DNA of 64,000 bases from JAKVBK01 sp022447275 (GTDB taxonomy: Bacteria; Pseudomonadota; Alphaproteobacteria; Rhodobacterales; Rhodobacteraceae), in NCBI GenBank assembly GCA_047125605.1, contig CP138932.1, positions 2,294,001 to 2,358,000 of the forward strand. The letters are read 5' to 3'. Of the stretch, positions 1 through 8,884 are shown piece by piece (the stretch's first letter is position 1; every line of letters starts with the position of its first letter). A program made the position numbers and the translations under genes. The notes under the pieces were generated by a model. The model saw only the letters and a program-made list of their open reading frames with translations. It did not search any database and was not told the DNA's origin.

Positions 1-136
1 GATCGGCGGGGGGATGATGTCTGGAAATTTGGCATCTGGTGAGCAAGGCCTCACCTGCCGGCTGACCGACAGCCCAGAGATCAATCGCGTCCTGTGCAAT
101 CTGCGCCCCGACCGCCTGCTGGCCCTAATGAACTGA
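1..136 (+). CDS. C-terminal end of an unidentified protein (partial)
   Basis: An open frame enters from the left edge and stops at TGA 134-136, giving about 44 residues that end in RPDRLLALMN. The start lies outside the window. I recognise no domain. It converges with the small membrane protein to its right, so it is not part of the pheS transcript. The frame could be a chance ORF, because so little of it is visible. Confidence 0.35.
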   Translation, partial: IGGGMMSGNLASGEQGLTCRLTDSPEINRVLCNLRPDRLLALMN

Positions 137-157
137 GCGGGTGCGCCCGCCGGAATA

Positions 158-385
158 TCAGCGCCTGTGGCGAGCGTTTTGGCGCTGCTTGGCTTCAAGC
201 CATTTCCCGACGGCAAAGGCGGGCAGCAACACGATTGCCCAGCCCAACGCATTGATCAGTGTCAGGCGCAGCTTGACGTCTGTTGGCATCCGATCTGACA
301 TCCACATGGCAATATGTGCCACAGTGATCGTGCAGAGCAAAGCGATTAAAAGCCATTGGTTGCGAGACAGGGGCGAGCGTTTCAT
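158..385 (-). CDS. Small two-helix inner-membrane protein, unknown function
   Basis: This 75-residue protein has a basic N-terminus (MKRSPLSRNQ) and two hydrophobic stretches, about residues 10-28 and 45-62, joined by a short charged loop. The tail is rich in Arg, Gln and Lys. The ATG at 385 is preceded by a G-rich Shine-Dalgarno-like run; an upstream in-frame ATG at 394 is an alternative. It lies 79 bases downstream of pheS on the same strand and may be cotranscribed. I recognise no named family; the topology is read from the sequence only. Confidence 0.6.
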   Translation of the reverse strand: MKRSPLSRNQWLLIALLCTITVAHIAMWMSDRMPTDVKLRLTLINALGWAIVLLPAFAVGKWLEAKQRQNARHRR

Positions 386-464
386 CCCCCGCATATAGCC
401 CAAACGCCCGCAAGAGCGAGCGTTTGCGGCCGCGCCACCCGCCTCACATACCGCCAAGGCAGCT

Positions 465-1538
465 TTAGGCGCTCAGGCCACCATGCAATGTCGGCTTCGC
501 AAGCGCTGAAAATCCGTAGTGCCGCAGCCAGCGCAAATCGCTGTCAAAGAAGGCGCGCAAGTCCGGGATGCCGTATTTCAGCATCGCAATCCGGTCGATC
601 CCCATGCCGAAAGCGAAGCCCTGCCATTGATCCGGATCGATGCCACCCGCCTGCAGCACCTTGGGGTGCACCATGCCAGAGCCCAAGATTTCCAGCCAGT
701 CATCGCCCTCGCCCAGTTTCAGCGTGCCCCCTTCCCAGGAGCAGCGGATATCCACCTCGGCAGAAGGTTCCGTGAACGGGAAATGAGACGCACGGAAGCG
801 CAGTTCAACACCGTCTACCTCGAAGAACGCGCGGCAGAACTCCTCCAGAACCCATTTCAAGTTGGCCATGGAAATGTCTTTGTCGATGGCAAGGCCTTCC
901 ACCTGGTGGAACATCGGCGTGTGGGTGATGTCATAGTCGCAGCGATACACACGCCCCGGGCAAATTACACGGATCGGGGCGCCCTGCGCCTGCATGGAGC
1001 GGATCTGGACGGGAGACGTGTGGGTGCGCAGCACGTGTGGTGCACGCGCGTCACCTTCTGGCCGGCGCATGTAGAAGGTATCCATCTCTGCGCGGGCTGG
1101 ATGGTGTCCGGGAATATTCAGCGCGTCAAAATTGTACCAGTCGCTTTCCACCTGCGGGCCTTCGGCCACTGCAAAACCCATATCGGCGAAAATCGCAGTG
1201 ACTTCTTCGGTAACCTGGCTGACAGGATGAATCGTGCCTGCGGGACGGCCCCGGCCAGGCAGCGTCACGTCCAACCATTCGCTGCGCAAACGTTCTTCCA
1301 GCGCGGCATCGGCAAGGGACGCCTTGCGGGCGGCCAAGGCGATGTTGATCTCGTCCTTCAGGGCATTGAGCCGAGGGCCCATGATTTGGCGCTCTTCCGG
1401 GGTCATCTTGCCCAGCTCGCGCATCTTCAGCGACACTTCGCCTTTCTTGCCCACAGCCTGAACCCGGAGGTCTTCAAGCGCAGCCTCATCAGACGCGTCG
1501 GCGATAGCGGCAATGTATTTTGCTTTGAGATCATCCAT
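465..1538 (-). CDS. pheS: Phenylalanine--tRNA ligase alpha subunit
   Basis: PheS is the catalytic subunit of the alpha2beta2 enzyme that charges tRNA-Phe in the cytoplasm. The 357-residue length is normal. Residues 1-90 form the predicted tRNA-binding coiled coil. The class II core follows, with RTHTSPVQIR (about 171-180), CPGRVYRCD, the phenylalanine-pocket region FRASHFPFTEPSAEVDI (about 248-264), GSGMVHPKVL, and motif 3 GFAFGMGIDRIAML (about 308-321). Upstream on the same strand lie rplT and rpmI, the usual bacterial neighbours, but a broken VPLPA-CTERM gene sits between. pheT is not directly downstream, where a small membrane protein and then an opposing ORF are found. Confidence 0.97.
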   Translation of the reverse strand: MDDLKAKYIAAIADASDEAALEDLRVQAVGKKGEVSLKMRELGKMTPEERQIMGPRLNALKDEINIALAARKASLADAALEERLRSEWLDVTLPGRGRPAGTIHPVSQVTEEVTAIFADMGFAVAEGPQVESDWYNFDALNIPGHHPARAEMDTFYMRRPEGDARAPHVLRTHTSPVQIRSMQAQGAPIRVICPGRVYRCDYDITHTPMFHQVEGLAIDKDISMANLKWVLEEFCRAFFEVDGVELRFRASHFPFTEPSAEVDIRCSWEGGTLKLGEGDDWLEILGSGMVHPKVLQAGGIDPDQWQGFAFGMGIDRIAMLKYGIPDLRAFFDSDLRWLRHYGFSALAKPTLHGGLSA

Positions 1539-1739
1539 GGCAGGCCCCTTTCGATCGCGGGTGGGTTACCCCGGCTGGCGCATACGTGCAAGCCGTGCCG
1601 GCCCTCTCGTTTGCCATGCGCCCTCAGCGCGCCGCGCAGATAGCCCAAACTTTACCCGAATTCGCCCAAAATTCGACGCGCGTGTCCGGCACCTTTGCGG
1701 GGATCGAATAGATCAATCCACTTACCAAGAAAGCAGGTC

Positions 1740-2338
1740 ATGCTCGACTGCCTTGCAATTGCACTGTGCATTTGCTTGGCCACCGTTGCGATCGGGCTGG
1801 CCCCGTCGGCGGCCAAAGCCGTCAGAGTAAGTGCGTGGAGCTTAACTGGTCCGGGCATCAAGACACAGAGCAGCACGGCACAGAGCGCCAGCGTTTCTTA
1901 CTACAGAACTGAGGGCCCAAGGAGCCGGGCGATGTTTTCTAGGAATGTCTGGGCCGTTCAGCCACTTTCTAGGGGACGGGGCAGATTGAACTGGACTAGG
2001 ACTTTACCTGGAACCACGCGTGGTATCGCGCCGGCGCCACCCTATTGCCGACCGCGCAGACCCTTGCGCAACTGGTAGGATCTGCCACAGGTTTGCAAAG
2101 CTCATTCGGGCAGACCTCTGCCAGTGGCACCACCTTGCTCAATGTGACCGATGGCATGACTGTTCGCCTCGTCTTCGGCGGACGGAATTATGATAGCGCC
2201 CGCTTCCTGAGAGGCACATTGACGCTGAATTATCGCGATGTCCTCGAAACCGTGCCTCTGCCGCCCTCAGCTTGGTTGCTGGGCGCCGCAATCGCGGGCG
2301 TGGCCCTGCGCAGACGCCGTGAAAAACAGCCTGACTGA
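1740..2338 (+). pseudogene. Broken VPLPA-CTERM-type exported protein
   Basis: A clear signal peptide (start ATG 1740, MLDCLAIALCICLA, ending near PSAAKA) reads in one frame. A second frame runs from a TAG at 1997-1999 to 2338 and ends with VPLPPSAWLLGAAIAGVA followed by an RRRR cluster. That is the tripartite sorting tail (VPLPA-like motif, hydrophobic helix, basic end) of exosortase substrates. The two parts are in different frames and the stretch near 1960-2000 has stops in all three frames, so at least one indel has occurred. Joined, they would give about 200 residues, near full length. The interior matches nothing I know. A sequencing error cannot be excluded. It lies opposite to, and between, rplT and pheS. 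Confidence 0.65.
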
Positions 2339-2394
2339 TCACCGCATCAAGAGCACGCTGTCCCCTGGCGCGCTTGGCGCACCCTCTGAAATGC

Positions 2395-2424
2395 AAAAAA
2401 GGCGCGCCCTGAAGGACGCGCCCT
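2395..2424 (-). terminator. Rho-independent terminator of rpmI-rplT
   Basis: The hairpin arms GGCGCG and CGCGCC with a GC-rich inner part (2401-2422) are followed on the minus strand by six T residues, 24 bases after the rplT stop. A run of four T on the plus side means it may also end transcripts from the broken gene at 1740-2338. Confidence 0.8.
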
Positions 2425-2447
2425 TTTAAATCTCTGGATTGGCCAGA

Positions 2448-2810
2448 TCAGGCCAGAGCAGCTTTCGCCTTGTCAACGATGCCAGCGAAAGCTTCGGGCT
2501 CGTTCACAGCGAGGTCTGCAAGAACCTTACGGTCTACCTCAATGCCAGCCAGCGAGAGGCCATTGATGAAACGCGAATAGGTCAGCGCTTCGTCATGGGC
2601 GCGCACAGCGGCATTGATACGCTGGATCCACAGGGCGCGGAACTGACGCTTACGGGCCTTGCGGTCACGGGTTGCGTACTGGTTCGCCTTGTCGACGGCC
2701 TGTGTTGCAGTTTTGAAGTTCGTGGAGCGCCGGCCATAGTAGCCTTTCGCTGCCTTGATGATCTTCTTGTGGCGTGCGTGGGTGACGGTTCCGCCTTTGA
2801 CTCGGGACAT
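2448..2810 (-). CDS. rplT: 50S ribosomal protein L20
   Basis: L20 binds 23S rRNA early in large-subunit assembly. The 120-residue protein is highly basic and begins MSRVKGGTVTHARHKKIIK, with the family signature around YGRRSTNFKTATQAV (about residues 24-38) and the conserved end EPEAFAGIVDKAK. It follows rpmI by 15 bases on the same strand, the standard rpmI-rplT pair. infC, often first in this operon, is absent upstream, where a short membrane-protein gene follows instead. Confidence 0.98.
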   Translation of the reverse strand: MSRVKGGTVTHARHKKIIKAAKGYYGRRSTNFKTATQAVDKANQYATRDRKARKRQFRALWIQRINAAVRAHDEALTYSRFINGLSLAGIEVDRKVLADLAVNEPEAFAGIVDKAKAALA

Positions 2811-2825
2811 CTGTGTTCCTCCTGA

Positions 2826-3026
2826 TTAGCGGTCGTACGGCATGAAGCTCTTGGCGATTTTCTCGTCAGGAGCGCTCAGCGTGGTGGTACCGCGTGCGTT
2901 GCGGAGAAACTTGTTGGTGCGCTTGATCATGCCGTGGCGTTTGCCGGCCTGAGCGACCTTCACACGGCCCGTAGCCGTGACCTTGAAGCGCTTCTTGGCG
3001 CTCGACTTGGTCTTCATCTTGGGCAT
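2826..3026 (-). CDS. rpmI: 50S ribosomal protein L35
   Basis: L35 is a 66-residue structural protein of the large ribosomal subunit. It begins MPKMKTKSSAKKRFKVTATG and ends in SFMPYDR, with the family core GKRHGMIKRTNKFLRNARGT. I chose the ATG at 3026 because it gives the canonical MPKMKTKSS start and has the purine-rich AAAAGGAG just upstream; an earlier in-frame start at 3053 would add a non-conserved tail. It is first of the rpmI-rplT pair. Confidence 0.97.
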   Translation of the reverse strand: MPKMKTKSSAKKRFKVTATGRVKVAQAGKRHGMIKRTNKFLRNARGTTTLSAPDEKIAKSFMPYDR

Positions 3027-3200
3027 TTCGATCTCCTTTTGGTGCAGATGCACCGGTCTGGGGGTCTTGGAAACACAGAAAGGCAGCCCTTTTCAGCCCA
3101 ACCGTGCATGTGGAAGCCGCGCTTTAGGACAGCCCGGCAACAATAGCAAGCGAGAATCGCTGCGCGCCGCAATCAGGCCCGCCAAAATCGCATCGTGCGC

Positions 3201-3437
3201 TCAGCCGATGAGGCCCATGATGGCTCTCATCATCAAACGTGGCGCATCCGCAAGTTCATAACCGGCGGGATTTGTGTGCAGCGCATAAGTCAGGCCAATC
3301 CCACCCAACACTGTCCAGATCGCGGCTCCGCGTAAACTGCGACCATGCGCATAGGAAGAAACAAGGCTGACCACCGCCAGGCAGAAAAAAATCATGCCCA
3401 TCGTGAAGGCTGCATCCGCATAAGCAGAATAGGTCAT
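3201..3437 (-). CDS. Small inner-membrane protein, unknown function
   Basis: This 78-residue protein has two predicted membrane helices, about residues 10-30 (MGMIFFCLAVVSLVSSY) and 37-55 (AAIWTVLGGIGLTYAL), separated by a short basic loop. A third weakly hydrophobic segment lies at the C-terminus. The ATG at 3437 is preceded by an AAGGAG-type ribosome binding site. It stands alone between pyk and rpmI on the minus strand. I recognise no family. Confidence 0.7.
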   Translation of the reverse strand: MTYSAYADAAFTMGMIFFCLAVVSLVSSYAHGRSLRGAAIWTVLGGIGLTYALHTNPAGYELADAPRLMMRAIMGLIG

Positions 3438-3614
3438 GTCAACTCCTTCGAATCGTAAAATACGCCAAGAGAGTTAACCATAAATACGGCGATAGAGCGG
3501 CAACTTGCGATGTTTTTTTTGCGCTCGCACTGCCTGAAAACAAGCCCAACCGAGCAGAATTGTGCGGGTGGGCGGCCCGCAGCCACACGGGCCGCGTGCC
3601 GCCAATGCGCCCGA

Positions 3615-5060
3615 TCAGTCCGTATCGGAAGAGAAGATCAACCGCTCGTCACAGGGGGCAACGCGCAGAATGTTCGTCGTGCCCGGCGTGTTGAAGGGCA
3701 CGCCTGCCATGACAACGATCTGGTCGTCCTGCGTGGCAAAGCCCGCGTGGCGCGCCCGGCTAGCGGCCTCCACAACTGCCATCTTGAAGCGATCAAGATG
3801 GCCGGTCTGATAGCAGTTTATCCCCCAATAGAGCGTCAACATGCGCGCGGTTGGCATAAAGGGCGTCAGCGCCAGCACCTGGGTGTTGGGCCGTTCCCGT
3901 GCCACTTTGCGTGCCGTTGATCCGGTGTGGGTAAAGCAGCAGATCGCCTTGATATCGGTTGTTTCGGCAATCTCGCGCGCTGCAGCCACGATCCCGTCCG
4001 ACACCGTTGACCGCTCAGCGGTGCGGCTTGCCTCAATCACAGCGCGGTATGTGGCGTCGCTTTCGACTTCTTCGGCCACGTTGGACATGGTTTGCACCGC
4101 TTCGACCGGGAACTGGCCTGCCGCCGATTCGGCTGACAGCATGATCGCGTCAGCCCCCTCGTAGATGGCGGTTGCCACATCCGACACCTCAGCGCGTGTG
4201 GGGACCGGGCTTTCAATCATGCTTTCCAGCATCTGCGTGGCCACGATGACCGGCTTGGCAACTTGCCGGGCACCGCGGATCAGGCGTTTCTGGATCGGGG
4301 GCAGCTTTTGCACAGGCAATTCAACGCCCAGATCGCCCCGGGCCACCATCACCCCGTCAGAGGCTTCCAGAATTTCTGCATAGGCCTCAACGGCGGCAGG
4401 CTTTTCGATCTTTGACATGATAGACGCGCGCCCCTTCACCAGAATGCGCGCATCCTCCACATCCTCGGAGCGCTGCACGAAAGACAGAGCCAGCCAGTCA
4501 ACGCCCAAATCGCAAACAAACTCGAGGTCACGCTTGTCTTTTTCAGACAGTGCAGCCAGCGGCAGGACGACGTCGGGCACATTAACGCCTTTGCGGTCAG
4601 AGATCATGCCCCCGGCCTCAACAACACAATCGGCATAATCTTCACCGCAATCGGACACCTTCAGACGGATCTTGCCGTCATTGACCAAAAGCGTTGCGCC
4701 GGGCCGAAGGGCCGCAAAGATTTCCTGGTGGGGCAAGTTCACCCGTGTGCTGTCACCGGCTGTGGGATCAAGGTCGAGCCGGAATGCCTGCCCGTCCGCC
4801 AAATCCTGAGGGCCATCGGCAAATGTTCCCACACGCAATTTGGGGCCCTGCAAATCCGCAAGAATGCCAATCGGACGATTTGTTTCTTCCTCGACTTTGC
4901 GGATGATCGCGTGCCGTGCGGCCACGTCCTGGTGGCTGCCGTGGCTCATGTTCAGGCGGAAGACGTCAACACCGGCGTCCGACAGCGCCCGAATGGTGGC
5001 GTAGTCGCTGGACGAGGGTCCTAGGGTTGCAACGATCTTGATCCTGCGCGTGCGTCGCAT
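3615..5060 (-). CDS. pyk: Pyruvate kinase
   Basis: Pyruvate kinase converts phosphoenolpyruvate and ADP to pyruvate and ATP, the last step of glycolysis or the Entner-Doudoroff pathway. The 481-residue length is typical. It begins MRRTRRIKIVATLGPSSS. Visible motifs are VFRLNMSHG, the active-site segment MSKIEKPAAV, VMVARGDLGVELP and ATQMLESMI, followed by the C-terminal regulatory domain. The ATG at 5060 was chosen because the conserved KIVATLGP start follows it directly; the longer frame upstream has an unrelated extension. A perfect TTAGCGCTAA palindrome at 5196-5205 lies in its upstream region and may be a carbon-control operator. It stands as a single gene. Confidence 0.97.
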   Translation of the reverse strand: MRRTRRIKIVATLGPSSSDYATIRALSDAGVDVFRLNMSHGSHQDVAARHAIIRKVEEETNRPIGILADLQGPKLRVGTFADGPQDLADGQAFRLDLDPTAGDSTRVNLPHQEIFAALRPGATLLVNDGKIRLKVSDCGEDYADCVVEAGGMISDRKGVNVPDVVLPLAALSEKDKRDLEFVCDLGVDWLALSFVQRSEDVEDARILVKGRASIMSKIEKPAAVEAYAEILEASDGVMVARGDLGVELPVQKLPPIQKRLIRGARQVAKPVIVATQMLESMIESPVPTRAEVSDVATAIYEGADAIMLSAESAAGQFPVEAVQTMSNVAEEVESDATYRAVIEASRTAERSTVSDGIVAAAREIAETTDIKAICCFTHTGSTARKVARERPNTQVLALTPFMPTARMLTLYWGINCYQTGHLDRFKMAVVEAASRARHAGFATQDDQIVVMAGVPFNTPGTTNILRVAPCDERLIFSSDTD

Positions 5061-5193
5061 ATGACGGTCTCCGTTTCTGGCAAGGGTCGGTTTATCTATG
5101 GCAACCGACGCGTGGCAGGAGCACAGGCAAAGCGGGCCATCCCGTTGCCATGCGCGGCCCGCCAAAGAGTTCTTCAATGGGGTTTCACGGTTG

Positions 5194-5207
5194 TGTTAGC
5201 GCTAAAC
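5194..5207. promoter_or_regulatory. Palindromic operator candidate upstream of pyk (LacI-family type)
   Basis: TGTTAGCGCTAAAC contains the perfect 10-bp palindrome TTAGCGCTAA (5196-5205) with the central CG typical of LacI-family operators. It lies about 135 bases upstream of the pyk start and 118 bases upstream of the rightward formylglutamate-amidohydrolase-like gene. The same core TAGCGCTA recurs at 55518-55525 upstream of a sugar ABC operon. From memory, the Rhodobacter LacI-family regulator CceR uses a similar sequence; assignment here is inference. Confidence 0.5.
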
Positions 5208-5324
5208 CGAGACACCTTCAACATCCCGAAGAATCTATTTGTAGGCTGTAGCTTTTTGTCCCAGACCTAGCCATTCGGTTTTGCCCGGCATATGCCCATG
5301 CACAGCGCGAAACAGGACGTCGAG

Positions 5325-6065
5325 ATGACCTATACCCCGTTCACCCTCACCGGAGAAAACCGCCCCGGAAAATGGCTGGTCATCTGTGATCATGCCACCA
5401 ATACCGTCCCCGACACCGTGAACGGTGGCACGCTCGGCCTCCCCGCGGAGGACATGGCGCGCCATATCGCCTGGGATCCCGGCGCGGCAGGCGTGTCGCG
5501 GGCATTGGCCGCGGCCTTGGACTGTCCCTGCCTGTGCTCAAATTTCTCACGGCTGGTGATTGATCCGAACCGGGGCGCGCAGGATCCAACCCTGCTTATG
5601 AAGCTCTATGACGGGACGATCATCCCCGGCAATCGCCATGCCGGCACGGATGCGCTCATGCAACGCAAGGCCCTGTGCTACCAGCCCTATCATCGGGCGG
5701 TTGCCCGCCATGCGACCCGCTCAGGCATTCGGATCGTGTCGGTGCATTCTTTCACGCCCGCCTTACGTGGCCGCGCACCGCGGCCTTGGGAAGTGGGCAT
5801 TTTGTTCGATCCGCGCGACAGGCGGCTGGCGGATCCTCTGATCGCAGAGCTTCAGGCGCAAGGCGGCGCCCCCGTGGGCGTAAACGAGCCCTATAAAGGC
5901 CATTTGCCGGGCGATACAATTGACACCCATTGCATCGCCCACGGCCGCCCCAATGTGCTGATCGAACTGCGCCAGGACGTGATCGCCACCGAAGCAGATC
6001 AACAGGCCTGGGGCACGCGCCTGGCTCCGCTGCTTGAAGCGGCCGCGCAACAGGCACAGGTTTAG
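5325..6065 (+). CDS. N-formylglutamate amidohydrolase family protein
   Basis: Members of this zinc-dependent family hydrolyse N-formylglutamate to glutamate and formate in histidine breakdown, or act on related N-acyl amino acids. The 246-residue protein carries family features: LVICDHATNTVP near the start, NFSRLVIDPNRG (about 76-87), IVSVHSFTP (about 143-151), and the acidic/His segment DTIDTHCIAHGRPNVLIELRQD. No hut genes are nearby, so the substrate is uncertain. The ATG at 5325 has AGGAC just upstream; an in-frame ATG at 5292 would add 11 residues. The DUF1244 gene follows after 42 bases on the same strand. Confidence 0.85.
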   Translation: MTYTPFTLTGENRPGKWLVICDHATNTVPDTVNGGTLGLPAEDMARHIAWDPGAAGVSRALAAALDCPCLCSNFSRLVIDPNRGAQDPTLLMKLYDGTIIPGNRHAGTDALMQRKALCYQPYHRAVARHATRSGIRIVSVHSFTPALRGRAPRPWEVGILFDPRDRRLADPLIAELQAQGGAPVGVNEPYKGHLPGDTIDTHCIAHGRPNVLIELRQDVIATEADQQAWGTRLAPLLEAAAQQAQV

Positions 6066-6107
6066 GAACGACTGCCCTCGAACAGGGCCCCCAAAGGAGG
6101 ACGGAAC

Positions 6108-6422
6108 ATGGATGAACAAACCCGGATCGAGCTTGAGGCTGCTGCATTTCGCAGGTTGCAACAGCACCTGATGCAGGACCGCACGGATGTCCAGAATATC
6201 GACATGATGAACCTGGCGGGCTTTTGCCGGAACTGCCTCAGCCGCTGGTACCAGGAAGCGGCCAATGCACGTGGCATCGACATGACGAAAGACGAAGGCC
6301 GCGAAGCTTTCTACGGCATGACAATGGCAGAATGGAAAGCCAATTATCAAACCGACGCCAGCACCGAGCAGCAGGCTGATTTCAAGGCCGCTTTCGAGGC
6401 CAATGTCGGCAAAGACGGCTAA
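6108..6422 (+). CDS. DUF1244 family protein
   Basis: This 104-residue soluble protein matches the DUF1244 family, widespread in proteobacteria and of unknown biochemical role. Characteristic features are the N-terminal helix FRRLQQHL, the conserved MMNLAGFCRNCLSRWY block (about residues 34-49) with a CxxC-like pair, and EAFYGMTMAEWKANYQ. The ATG is preceded by AAAGGAGG. It probably shares a transcript with the amidohydrolase-like gene 42 bases upstream. Confidence 0.85.
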   Translation: MDEQTRIELEAAAFRRLQQHLMQDRTDVQNIDMMNLAGFCRNCLSRWYQEAANARGIDMTKDEGREAFYGMTMAEWKANYQTDASTEQQADFKAAFEANVGKDG

Positions 6423-6574
6423 ACGCGCCGCCCGGTCTTCTGGCGCGCAGGCCATTTGCACAGCCGCAGCCAACCAGTTGATCCCTGTTGCTACACCCTG
6501 CCCCGTCATTTGCGCGCAGGGCGCAGGCCCGTCCGTGCTACGCTCAAGATGCACGTTAAAGCATGGAGGTTCAT

Positions 6575-6814
6575 ATGAGCTATGAAGCCCTATTCGGCTG
6601 GATGAGCGTTCTCAACATTGGCATGTTGGCGCTGTATAGCCTGTTGTGGATGGTCGCGGGTGATGCGGTGATCCGGCTGCAAAGCCGCATGTTGGGGGTA
6701 ACAGAAGACGATGCGCGCGTCGGCTGGCACCGGTTTCTTGGCCACTACAAGCTGTTGATTTTGGTGTTCAACCTGGCCCCCTACATCGCGTTGCGGATTA
6801 CGGCAGCAGGCTAG
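6575..6814 (+). CDS. DUF6868-like small membrane protein
   Basis: The 79-residue protein has two membrane helices, about residues 7-29 (FGWMSVLNIGMLALYSLLWM) and 57-74 (YKLLILVFNLAPYIALRI). Between them is a charged loop with the conserved-looking GVTEDDARVGWHRFLGHYK. The start at 6575 has GGAGGT directly upstream; an in-frame ATG at 6563 overlaps that ribosome binding site and is unlikely. The layout resembles the DUF6868 family; function is unknown. Confidence 0.7.
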   Translation: MSYEALFGWMSVLNIGMLALYSLLWMVAGDAVIRLQSRMLGVTEDDARVGWHRFLGHYKLLILVFNLAPYIALRITAAG

Positions 6815-6910
6815 ACACCGGCTGCGAGGGGGCGACCGGCCTGGAACGCATGCGCGTTTGGCCGGCCATAACGGGCGCGACAGGTGGCGCGCACGCCCTC
6901 TTCAAATGCT

Positions 6911-7771
6911 TCAGATGGCAGACTTGAGGCTTTCCTCAAGATAGATTTCGCGTAGCCGGGACGACACGCCTCCGGGCGCACCTGCGCCAAGCACTTTGCC
7001 GTCGATTTCAACCACGGGCATCACGAAGGTCGAGGCGGAGGTGATAAACGCTTCATCCGCATCCTGCGCCTCTTCGATGGTGAATGGGCGCTCCTCCACG
7101 GTCATCTGGGCTTCGCGGGCAAACCGCAAAACTGCCGCGCGGGTGATGCCGTGCAAAATGTCGTTGGACAGCTGGCGCGTGATGATCGTGTTGCCTTTCA
7201 CGATATAGGCGTTGTTCGACGTGCCCTCGGTGACTGTCCCGTCTTCGATCATCCAGGCATCGTCCGCACCTGCGGCCTTGGCCATCATCTTGCCCATCGA
7301 CGGGTAGAGCAATTGCACCGTCTTGATGTCACGACGTCCCCAGCGCTGATCTTCGATAGACACCACCTTGATGCCCTTTTGCGCGGCCGGTGCCTGGGCC
7401 AGGCCCGGCTTGGCCTGGGTGAACAGGACGATGGTCGGCGGCGTGTCTGCAGCGGGGTAGACAAAGTCCCGATCCCCATCAGAACCCCGGGTGATTTGAA
7501 GATAGATCAGGCCCTCGTCGATCTCATTGAGACGGACAAGTTCGCGGTGCACCTCCAAAAGGGCATCGCTGTCCATGGGCATGGCCATCTCAAGCTCACT
7601 CAGGGAGCGTTCGAGCCGCTTTGCATGTCCCTCGAAATCGATCAGCTTGCCGCCCAGCACGCTGGTCACCTCATAAACACCATCCGCGAACAGGAAGCCC
7701 CGGTCGAAGATGGAAACGGTTGCCTCGGTCTCGGGCAGGTAGGATCCGTTGACGTAAACGGTACGGGTCAT
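6911..7771 (-). CDS. D-amino acid aminotransferase (class IV, PLP)
   Basis: This fold-type IV PLP enzyme probably exchanges amino groups between D-amino acids and 2-oxo acids, for example D-alanine plus 2-oxoglutarate to pyruvate plus D-glutamate. It has 286 residues. Visible features are MTRTVYVNGSYLPETEATVSI, FDRGFLFADGVYEVT, the lysine region RRDIKTVQLL (about 143-152) expected to bind PLP, and GTVTEGTSNNAYIV with the phosphate-binding EGTSNN. Branched-chain aminotransferase and aminodeoxychorismate lyase belong to the same fold; the DxFxYE-type start and the context favour a D-amino acid enzyme. It is last of the dgcN-dgcA-dat series, 64 bases after dgcA. Confidence 0.85.
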   Translation of the reverse strand: MTRTVYVNGSYLPETEATVSIFDRGFLFADGVYEVTSVLGGKLIDFEGHAKRLERSLSELEMAMPMDSDALLEVHRELVRLNEIDEGLIYLQITRGSDGDRDFVYPAADTPPTIVLFTQAKPGLAQAPAAQKGIKVVSIEDQRWGRRDIKTVQLLYPSMGKMMAKAAGADDAWMIEDGTVTEGTSNNAYIVKGNTIITRQLSNDILHGITRAAVLRFAREAQMTVEERPFTIEEAQDADEAFITSASTFVMPVVEIDGKVLGAGAPGGVSSRLREIYLEESLKSAI

Positions 7772-7835
7772 GATGTGGCCTCCGATTGCTTGAAGCGGTC
7801 TTTAGCGGGCGAACGCCTGCCGGTCCAGTTGACGA

Positions 7836-8801
7836 TCAGCCCCACAGGGCGGAAGGGGCGGGGTGCAGCACAGAGCCCTCGAAGGTGAGGGCGGGATCAC
7901 GATCCTCGGCCAAGAGAAGCGGGCCGTCGAGATCCACGACATCGGCCCCCTGCCCCAGCAGCACCGCCGGCGCCATGGCGAGCGAAGAGCCGACCATGCA
8001 GCCAATCATGATCTTGAAACCTTGCGCACGCCCCGCCGCGCGCAGGGCAAGCGCCTCGGTCAGGCCGCCTGTTTTGTCGAGCTTGATATTGATCATGTCA
8101 TAGCGTCCCTCCAGGGCCGGCAGAGAGCTGCGATCATGGCAGCTTTCATCCGCACACAGGGGCACCGGGCGCGCGATCCCGTCAAGGCCATCATCCTGTC
8201 CGGCGGGCAGGGGCTGCTCGACCATCGAGACGCCAAGCCGTTCCAGGTGCGGGGCAAGTTCCCCGTAGGCAGCGGCGCTCCAGCCTTCATTGGCATCCAG
8301 CACGATGGTGGACTGCGGCGCACCTTGGCGCACAGCTTCAAGCCGCGGCATATCCTCGGGCGTGCCCAGCTTGACCTTCAGCAAGGGCCGGTGGGCATTG
8401 CGTTCGGCAGAGGCGCGCATCTCATCCGGGCTGGCCAGTGACAGGGTGAAGGCAGAGGTCAACGGGCCCGGCGCCGGAAGGCCGGCCAGTTGCCACACCG
8501 GCGTTCCCGCCCGTTTTGCCTCCAGATCCCAAAGCGCACAATCAAGGGCATTGCGGGCAGCGCCAGCAGGCATCTCCTCAAGGAGGGCCATCCGGTCCAA
8601 GGCGCCGGAATAGCCTTCGATCTGTGCTGTAACACTGTCGAGGCTTTCACCGTAGCGGGCATAGGGCACACATTCGCCCCGTCCCATGTGCTGCCCATCA
8701 CTGACCGTGACCGTCAACACCTTGGCCTCGGTCCGGGACCCTCTGGAAATCGTGAACACCTCGGCCAGGCGAAATGCATCACGGCTGACAGTAATCGACA
8801 T
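7836..8801 (-). CDS. dgcA: N-acetyl-D-glutamate racemase (enolase superfamily)
   Basis: DgcA is an enolase-superfamily racemase, formerly annotated as dipeptide epimerase, that converts N-acetyl-D-glutamate to N-acetyl-L-glutamate. The 321-residue protein shows the acid/base lysine pair in LLKVKLG (KxK), the metal ligands in VLDANEGW, VEQPLPAG and LCADESCHD, and the second lysine in INIKLDKTGG. The assignment over L-Ala-D/L-Glu epimerase rests mainly on the adjacent dgcN. It lies 83 bases downstream of dgcN and 64 upstream of the aminotransferase, all leftward, consistent with one operon. Confidence 0.85.
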   Translation of the reverse strand: MSITVSRDAFRLAEVFTISRGSRTEAKVLTVTVSDGQHMGRGECVPYARYGESLDSVTAQIEGYSGALDRMALLEEMPAGAARNALDCALWDLEAKRAGTPVWQLAGLPAPGPLTSAFTLSLASPDEMRASAERNAHRPLLKVKLGTPEDMPRLEAVRQGAPQSTIVLDANEGWSAAAYGELAPHLERLGVSMVEQPLPAGQDDGLDGIARPVPLCADESCHDRSSLPALEGRYDMINIKLDKTGGLTEALALRAAGRAQGFKIMIGCMVGSSLAMAPAVLLGQGADVVDLDGPLLLAEDRDPALTFEGSVLHPAPSALWG

Positions 8802-8884
8802 CAGGACCTCCAGAGGGGCAAAGGATCACACGGGACGGTGGGCGGGGCGCCGGCCCGAAGGGGCAGCGCCGCGCACCGTTCGGG

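Noticed and set aside
519..1643. Long open frame opposite pheS
   Set aside because: It is antisense to a clear pheS. Its product is low-complexity Arg/Ala/His-rich, typical of a shadow frame in GC-rich DNA.
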